Origin: Smittium culicis
Lineage: Eukaryota; Kickxellomycota; Harpellomycetes; Harpellales; Legeriomycetaceae
NCBI GenBank assembly: GCA_001970855.1
Contig: LSSN01003326.1
Coordinates: 1 to 16,084, forward strand
Length of the DNA: 16,084 bases
Direction of reading: 5' to 3'
A program made the translations under genes and the position numbers. Positions 9,242 to 16,084 of this stretch are shown here, in pieces. The notes under the pieces were generated by a model. It was not told where the DNA came from. It worked only from the letters and a program-made list of their open reading frames with translations, and did no database searches. Each line of letters begins with the position of its first letter. Positions within the stretch are counted from its first letter, which is position 1.

Positions 9242-10598
9242 TCAATCGTCATAGATAACAATATTATATGGAGGGTCATTTAAACTATCATTTATATCAG
9301 TTTCGTTATCCCAACTTTGATCAATTAAGTGGAAATCTATAATCCTGTCAGATCGCGGGACTATTATATATATATCTACCAGATAGCTTATGGATAGAAA
9401 AACAGATGAGCCAAGTAGGTTGTACTAGTTAAAAAGTAATATTCGCAATAGTGGATTATGTAAGAAATGTTAAAGGAACTAAAGTAGTAATTAAATTTTA
9501 AAAAAAAAAAAAAAAAACTTGAACTAAAAAAATAATTATTTACCATAATATCGTAAACATCAAAAGTTCTTTCCTATGAAATAAAAAAAGTTAATACTAA
9601 ATGTTAAAGAAAATAAAAATAATTGTCATTTTTAAGAATGACTCTTTCAATAAAAAGAGTATAAATTTTCTATAGTTGGTTGAATAAACATTATGGTTAG
9701 TAGATAACGGAAAAATTACTGTAAAAGCCCACTGGACCAATTCACTTGCAACACCAGCAAATATAGAAAATAGAGATACGATTAAGTATATTTGAAACCG
9801 ATCTCTGGTTCTGCTTATAGAGAAAGCAAGTAGGCTAGAAAATACACCAAAAGAAACGAAATGAATAAGCTTATCGTTAATCCCTAGAAAATCAATTGAG
9901 CTACTAAGCCCTAAATACAACATCAATATTGACCACATGATTGTCAAAATGAAAATTTTTGGGTTCAATGAGTAGGATCGAATGTGCCTAATAACTTGAG
10001 ACAATTTCAATTTTTTAACGACTACCGATGATGTGTGAGAAAATGAATTATGAATTTGGCTGAAAGACGTCGGGCAGACTATTCGAGATTCTTCTGAAGT
10101 CTCTTGAGGTACTAGGTTATTTTGAACTATCAATCTAGTTGAATCTCCTGTTACTAAACACGGAATATTTCTTGTGTCGATAATGCTCAAAATATTTTTG
10201 ATTTGAGGTTTATAGTGTCTAGATCCACCAAAGAAATTATCTGTTTTTTGCAAGTTAAATTTAGATATAGACGAGATTTCGAAATGAGAAGCAAGTAGTG
10301 GAAATGGACTAGGATAAATATCTTCTTCTTTTGGAATCGATAGGTATTCTATACCCCGTCCTAGTAGTATATACCAACACATTACTTTACTATTATCATA
10401 CCATATTTGCGGGGCTTTGTTATCATTTGAATCCACGTCTTTTATTTTCCAATAGAACTCGCAATTCCTTAATTTACTATTAGATTTTACCAATTGCAAG
10501 CATTTTTTATTTTGAATAATGTGGGAATGATTCAAGCCGGTCTTCTGGAATAGTGCCAGTTCGTTTTTAATTCTACTATCAGTTCTTTTGATCGTCAT
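9242..10598 (-). CDS. VanZ-like family membrane protein (3 exons)
   Basis: Exons on the minus strand are 10598-9720, 9573-9544 and 9424-9242, with GT-AG introns of 146 and 119 nt. The join is in frame and gives 363 residues. The family core is in the C-terminal half: NDKLIHF (about 241-247), then ASELVQW (284-290), then the microexon ERTFDVYDIM (294-303) and YNLLGSS (304-310). These match the DK..HF, SE.vQ and FD..D..aN.lG blocks of VanZ-like proteins. Hydrophobic segments lie near 214-232, 245-262, 269-287 and 304-324; the last ~39 residues are polar and acidic. The first ~200 residues are hydrophilic, not recognised, and make the protein long for this family, so the start is less certain than the end. 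Biochemical function in eukaryotes is not known; the link to teicoplanin resistance in bacteria should not be carried over. It converges with CFT1. Confidence 0.82.
9500..9517 (-). repeat. Homopolymer (T18 on the sense strand) in VanZ-like intron 2
   Basis: Eighteen A on the plus strand, read as T18 in the sense direction of the VanZ-like gene, inside its second intron (9425-9543). It resembles the T21 tract in CFT1 intron 7. Confidence 0.9.
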
Positions 10599-13022
10599 AT
10601 ATGATAATAATATAAATGTATTCTAAGATGTATAAACTACTATACTTCTTAAAAAATACGGTTTAATGTTAAAGCTGTTGTAAAATGCAAAAGGTTACTC
10701 CTTTTATACAAAAATACTTATATGTTCCAATAAAACATTGATGTTTGCACTCAAACAAAATAATTATGGAGGCGAACTGTATTCATTGGCAAGATTGTTC
10801 CTGAGTATGATTTCAGCCAATAGGTATGTTTAGAGTGAGATTTATATTCTCAAATTTGGAGCCATTGGTAAAAAAATATTTTTAATTTCTCGAAAATTAT
10901 ATCAACTAGAAATAATAACTCTACACTTCTACTTATTCAAGGCCTCTTATATCACTAATACATAAACTACTATTCATACTTATGAAAATAATTTTTATTA
11001 GAAAACTTTTCACAAAATCACTATATAAAATAATTGCATCTATATTTATGTATAGAGTCGTATTATTAGCTCAGTTTTCTGGCGAAATAAAATAAAATGA
11101 GCTGCTATAATTCATCACATTTCAAAAAGATTATTTTACATTTTATTGATTAAATAGTTTTACAAAAGTATTATGTACTTATCTAAGCCATACTTTTTCA
11201 ATTAGAGTGATAATAAAAATAATTTCATTAAAATCCTACTTTGCTAATCTAAACTCACCCAAAAAGGCCAATAATTTAAAAAAATTGGCTCTCTTAATTT
11301 AAAAATAAATTTCTCTATAAAATTGTATAGATAAAAGTAACATCAGTATGCACATAAATATTTCTAAAATGTAAATATTATAAAATAATATCCAGATTTA
11401 ATATTTTCACATTATGAAATGCTATCTCATCATTCAAGTTTATGAATATCACCAAATTCAGACTTATAATAATCGGACATACTATGAGCTGGCGAAACAA
11501 AAAGAGAAATTGATAGAAATTATTTTTGCTGGTTGAATTTAATTTTAACAAATCATTATCTAGTATTGCTGTGATTACTACCTCATTTCATATTTTTGAA
11601 ATTAAGAAACTACGAAATCTAGTATATATTTATATAAAACGATTTATTTGGCATTTCATAAGTTAATGTGTTGTGGTCTTTATTTTATGGGTTGTATTAA
11701 AATTTAAATGTTGATTCGTTGAATTTATTTTTTGTAGCTACAACCCAATAATCAACCAATATAATTATTAAAAATATAATTTGATTATGTTTAAATAAAA
11801 AGCAACAATTAATTTATGGCTTATTTCAAACTTTGTTTTCGTTAAGCCTATATGGGATATTTAACTTTTTTAAATAATCAAAAGCTAACCTGCTTAAATG
11901 GATTGAATTGAGTTACGGATTATAGTATAAGAACTAGGTTTTTTTTCTTCAATTGATAGAGTACTCTTAAATGATAATATAGATTACTAACGAATAAAAT
12001 TGAAGCATTGCTATCTTTCTTTATTGTTCATTCGGATAAAAATAAATTAGGTTCAATAAGCTTTTTTTATTTAATAAATGGACAATCAAATCTACATGTC
12101 TTTAAAACCATATGGATTTCATAAGGCACAAGTAAAATAGATATACATATAATTGTAGTGACAGCTAATATTATATTGTTATATTTGATTGATATATTAT
12201 ACATCATAAAATGAGTTATTTAATTCATTCAAAAATAATAAATAACAAAAGATATAACACTTGACATTTATTTTTATTTTATATTCCGTTACACTATACT
12301 AAACATATTTATATCACCAAAAGTACCAAATTTTAAAATAGTCTTATTAGTACTGCCCTTGCTTTATTCAGACTTTAATACGTATTAAAGTAGAAAATAA
12401 TTATATATTTATTTGACCACGGAGTGTAAACTCGCAATTATAGCTTAGTATACATTTTAAATTGTTAGAAGCTATCTAAATTCTGGAAACCGAAAAGTTT
12501 GAAAGAAATATACATCTAAAGAATATCTGAACACATAGAATACTAAACTTTTAATTCTTTAACAAACATATAGGGGATTTTGTTTATATATCAAAGCAGA
12601 AAAACTCCTGAGTAATTTATTAATGCTAAGAACAAACATAAATAGAACATAATAAAGCGTTGCGTTTAAAACCTACATCTAAAGTAAGATATTATTTTAT
12701 ATATATCATAGCCCAGTTTAGATTTTTATAAATATAATAAATGTATCTTTTTACAAAAAAAATTAATAGCTAAAGAATTCTAATATTACCTCATAAACTA
12801 TTTTCAAATACTAATGATAAGATAAAATATTAATAACCTATTATATTTTAAACATTGAAATTAAAGTTGTAGGAATTGAATCGCTGGATTAATTAGATAG
12901 AGTTTTTGATAGATAAAAAAAAATATAATCTTTAAAGAAATTAAAGAGCTATTAAATATTTTCTAAAGCTAAAAAGCTATTACATATTTATACTGAGGAG
13001 AATAAAGTAAATCAAAAAAATC
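10599..13022. other. Long AT-rich intergenic spacer
   Basis: No gene is supported on either strand. Apart from the CCAAT cluster near its left end, visible structure is limited to three items. A bulged hairpin lies at 11068-11103 (AGCTCA-G-TTTT with AAAA-TGAGCT). A near-exact 14-base repeat, CTGGCGAAAYAAAA, lies at 11079-11092 and 11489-11502. A 9-bp inverted repeat lies at 11688-11696 with 11739-11747, followed by two CCAAT motifs. The last few hundred bases presumably hold the promoter of the bHLH gene, but no clear element was identified there. Confidence 0.6.
10727..10868. promoter_or_regulatory. Cluster of four CCAAT boxes upstream of the VanZ-like gene
   Basis: CCAAT occurs at 10727-10731 and 10817-10821 and its reverse ATTGG at 10785-10789 and 10864-10868, about 130-270 bases upstream of the minus-strand start codon. 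The middle two sit in an inverted pair, ATTGGC (10785-10790) and GCCAAT (10816-10821). The context AGCCAATAG is identical to the first box upstream of CFT1. Candidate HAP/NF-Y sites; binding is inferred. Confidence 0.45.
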
Positions 13023-15825
13023 ATGGATGAGATATCATTAAGCGAAGCCATTGATTTACAGAAAAGAAGCGAAAAAGATGAAACGAAATTATTTTCTAGA
13101 AGTGAAAGCTTAAATTCTAACGTTTCAATTAGCGGTGACTTTACGAACAGCTTTGTTAGTATACCCTTCGAATCGGGTAATAACAAAGAATTGGATCTTC
13201 AAACACAAAAGATGTTTTATGATAGCTTCATAGACGACCTTAAGAAAGAAAATCTAGATAATTTAGAGTATTTAACCATTATTTGATTAAAAATTTATCC
13301 ATTAGATTTAATTAAACTTTAGGCTTATGCAAATTATTTATTGAAAAAGCAAAATATAAAATATGATTTGTCGAAATTAGATCTAGCATTCCGGAGTATC
13401 TCTATGACTCAAAAATATATATGAATGGTAACAATGGGGTAAAAAACAACGGGATACCAAGAGGAAGAAAAAATGGTCAAAAAGCTATTAATGCTGAATA
13501 TGAAAAACTGCCAGTGAATCTTCTTAGCTTGGAACAGAATAATGCTACAAGTAATTTTGAAAATGGAATAGATGTACTTACAAGCATCATGAGTGATAGT
13601 AAATATCAGGAAAATCACAGGAATAATAAAAAAGATAATCAAATTCTGGAAAACCAACATTTGGAGACTGAGCCTAATTTATATAAAAGTATTGTAAATA
13701 ACTCACGAAATACTAAATCTAGCAGAAATTCATTTTTCAAGCCTCAAATGGGATCTTTCAGCCCAAATCTAGGAATGTATATTAAGCCTACTTTGGATTA
13801 TTCTTTTTTCTCTGACGTTCCAAACTCTGCGCCGCTTTCTGTTTACTCTCAAAAGAACATGACAGAACAATTATGTACCCCTAATATCGGATCAAATCCG
13901 AGCCATATCTACAATGGATATATTAATAGTACACAACTTGGAAATATCGACTTGAACGCTCTCGTAGGTATTAACAATAATAAAAGGTCTTTTGACCTTT
14001 CATATCAGCCGCCAAGTGAAGAAAATTCAAATAAAAGCATTTTTAATCAACGTACTGAAGACTTTTTTAGTTTATACTCTAGGAATTGTGATAATAATTC
14101 TAGTAATATAGGTCGTATAGACGTTGACACTTTGATTAACGATATTGGTTCATCTTATAGATATAAAAATCACACTTTTCCAACAAACGGATGTACTGTG
14201 GGGACTCAAAATGATTCGTTAATCTCGGATAAAGGATTTTTTGGTAATAATACTGCGCTGAAAGTAAGAGCATTCAGCTCGCATGGAGTACCAGGGAGTA
14301 GAGAAAAAACAGCGATACAATCATTAAACTCTACAAAAAATAGACAGGGAAGACCATTTAGCGTTGATTTAAATTTACAAAATACAGAAAACTTCACAAA
14401 TATTTCCAGAAACGAATCTATAATTCAAAATGATCATGTTGATAACAGCAGCATCAATCTGATAAATCGAAATTTTAGTGAAGTTGACGATAGTGGAAAT
14501 GAAAATATAAATGGTGATTTCAGTAGTATTAATAGTAGATTTTCTAGCCGCTTTAACGAAATAAACGATTCCAAAAATCAATATAATGTCATCAACAAGA
14601 GCTATTCATTAGGCTCCAATTCAATATTGAACCCGAAATTTGATAGTTTTCTTGAGACTTCATTGCACACTATAAATAATTTACAAGCGCCGATACATAG
14701 CGAATACGATTTTGAAAATAATTCTTTAGAAGTCAAAACGTCTTTGCCGAAAACTAAAAATGATCCTAAAAATCAGAAATTGGGAGGAAAAAAAGGAATA
14801 AAACGCAAAACCGTTGAAATTAAAGTCGAACTCGAACATGAAAAGAATAAAAGGAGTGTAATATCTGAGAAGGGTATCAAGACTAAATTTGGGGTGCGAC
14901 TTCAATCATCCCATAGAGTAGATAGGCAACTAGCGGAAACTACCTTTAAACCGATCGTTTTCATGCGTCCAAAATTAGGAATCAGCAATGCAGAGAATAA
15001 ATCGGCGACTCAAGAGAAAAAAAAACATAAAAAGCGGGCTTTAATTATATCTAAACAAAATTCTAGCTTAGATGCTAAAAGCTCTTTGTCTGGAAAACTT
15101 GCTAATTCGGGTAAAATTCAAAATGATACTCCTTTAGATTGTGATATTAAGTCAGAATTTTTCGATAATTCTTACAATGAAAAAAGCGATTTTGACAAAG
15201 AAAGTGCTGTAAGTGCCGGTATTTCTTATATTGATTCCAACTCCAATATTCTAGAAAAGCTTGAAATAAATGATAAAATTGATGACGAGCACAGATTAAT
15301 GATCAATGAAAATGAAAAAAATAACCTTGAAAAACCTTTATTTTGTACAGAGTCATCAGATAAAGTAAATAAGGATATAAGCTGTGAAATTCAAAATGAC
15401 AATGTTCAGGAATCGAACATCTCTAAAATAAAAACAAAGAAAAAAAGGATTATGGCGAATGGGACTTTATGGCAAAGAATATCAGAACAGAGAAGAAGAG
15501 ATGCAATGAGAGAAAATTTCGATATTTTAAAAAGAATGCTTCCTGAGCAATATTCTATTAGCGACGATGGGCGAGATTTGGCAAGACCAGTATTGCTTGC
15601 TAGATGTAAGGATGTTTATAATTATTGATTACTATTTAAAAAAAAAATTAAGATTAAACAATTCTTGCCATTTTTATTGATAGTAATAATTTTATTACTC
15701 TAAAAACTAATATCCTTCATGTTTCTTTAAACGTAGTTATACGATGGGTTGATGATACCTTGATTGAACTTGAAGGCCTGAAAGAGGAAAATCTAAAGCT
15801 AAAGCAAATGAACATGAAATACTAA
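13023..15825 (+). CDS. Basic helix-loop-helix (bHLH) transcription factor, probable 3 exons
   Basis: Proposed exons are 13023-13267, 13381-15605 and 15737-15825, giving 852 residues. The bHLH is at about 776-845. Its basic region carries E784 in SEQRRRDAMRENF (the E..RR core of E-box binders; the usual H5 is Q). Helix 1 ends LKRMLP, and helix 2 (PVLLAR-FIRWVDDTLIELE) appears only after removing intron 15606-15736. A short coiled-coil-like tail (EGLKEENLKLKQ) follows. The rest is Asn/Ser-rich with basic, nuclear-localisation-like patches (GKKGIKRK, KKHKKR, KTKKKR). The first intron is less secure: acceptors at 13380 and 13386 both keep frame, and translation might instead start at ATG 13421. 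The ATG at 13023 is preceded by an in-frame TAA. The sequence points to a nuclear DNA-binding regulator; its target genes and orthology were not recognised. Confidence 0.8.
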
Positions 15826-15893
15826 AAATACAAAGTTATACGAAAAGTGAAGGTCTCCGAAAGGATTTTTTAAATATAGAAGGAATTATTTGA

Positions 15894-15899
15894 AATAAA
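15894..15899 (+). promoter_or_regulatory. Candidate poly(A) signal of the bHLH gene
   Basis: AATAAA lies about 70 bases after the proposed stop codon. It is the first AATAAA after the stop, but further AATAAA-like hexamers follow in this AT-rich tail, so the call is positional only. Confidence 0.3.
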
Positions 15900-16070
15900 T
15901 TCAAATTCGTACAGTGATTCAGAAAAAAAATATTTATATTTTTTTAGAAATTTTAATATTATAAAATAAATTAATGAAAAATCTATTTATATGAGTGTCA
16001 TAAATTGTGAAAATTAAACTTAAATAATAATAAAAAAAATTAAAAAAAATGCAAACTATAAGAGCGATTT

Positions 16071-16084
16071 GGGGGGGGGGGGGG
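16071..16084. other. Poly-G run at the sequence end (likely artefact)
   Basis: Fourteen consecutive G end the window in otherwise very AT-rich DNA. No other long G or C run occurs in the window. This resembles the poly-G tails that two-colour short-read sequencing yields when signal is lost, then carried to a contig end. The preceding stretch 15826-16070 holds only the bHLH 3' flank. Confidence 0.75.

Noticed and set aside
9242..10598. VanZ-like gene as a recently acquired bacterial antibiotic-resistance gene
   Set aside because: It carries two spliceosomal introns and the same base composition as its neighbours, and VanZ-like proteins are known in fungi; no sign of recent transfer.
13323..13423. 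33-codon open stretch as part of the main bHLH reading frame
   Set aside because: It is in a different frame from the 13421-15605 exon and no GT donor in exon 1 joins to it in phase without a stop; kept only as a splice ambiguity.
13454..13475. AT-hook DNA-binding motif (PRGRK) in the bHLH protein
   Set aside because: The essential GRP core is lacking (GRK instead), so it is only a basic patch.
16071..16084. Telomeric G-rich repeat
   Set aside because: A pure G run without a repeating telomere unit does not resemble a fungal telomere; an artefact is more likely.

Overview
This is an AT-rich eukaryotic nuclear sequence, most likely from a fungus. The signs are short GT-AG introns (about 60-150 nt), tRNA genes with introns in the anticodon loop, a 9-exon CFT1/CPSF160 gene, a VanZ-like membrane protein gene with introns, and a bHLH regulator full of Asn/Ser tracts. 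The very AT-rich spacers and divergent, loop-rich proteins would suit an early-diverging lineage such as Harpellales/Kickxellomycotina. That placement is an inference from style, not from a database match. The window probably is a whole contig: the left edge lies in a 60-bp tandem repeat and the right edge is a run of 14 G.

Layout. 1-211: 60-bp tandem repeat. 219-435: tRNA-Leu(UAA) and tRNA-Tyr(GUA) eleven nucleotides apart with only one shared terminator, preceded by a perfect 10-bp inverted repeat. 933-1029 (minus): tRNA-Ile(UAU) with a 23-nt intron. 1030-3008: AT-rich spacer with two CCAAT boxes near its end. 3009-9044 (+): CFT1, nine exons that join in frame to a 1,728-residue protein. 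9242-10598 (minus): a convergent three-exon gene for a VanZ-like membrane protein, with a 30-nt microexon. 10599-13022: long spacer with a CCAAT-box cluster upstream of the VanZ-like gene. 13023-15825 (+): a probable three-exon bHLH transcription factor, with the bHLH region split by the last intron. 15826-16084: AT-rich tail and poly-G end.

The genes do not form one pathway. CFT1 is housekeeping mRNA 3'-end machinery, the tRNAs serve translation, the VanZ-like protein is an uncharacterised membrane protein, and the bHLH protein is a likely DNA-binding regulator. The most informative results are the spliced gene models, in which essential domain parts (VanZ motif 3, bHLH helix 2, the CFT1 ends) become visible only after introns are removed. 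No CRISPR array, transposon gene, phage gene or clearly new multi-gene system is visible.
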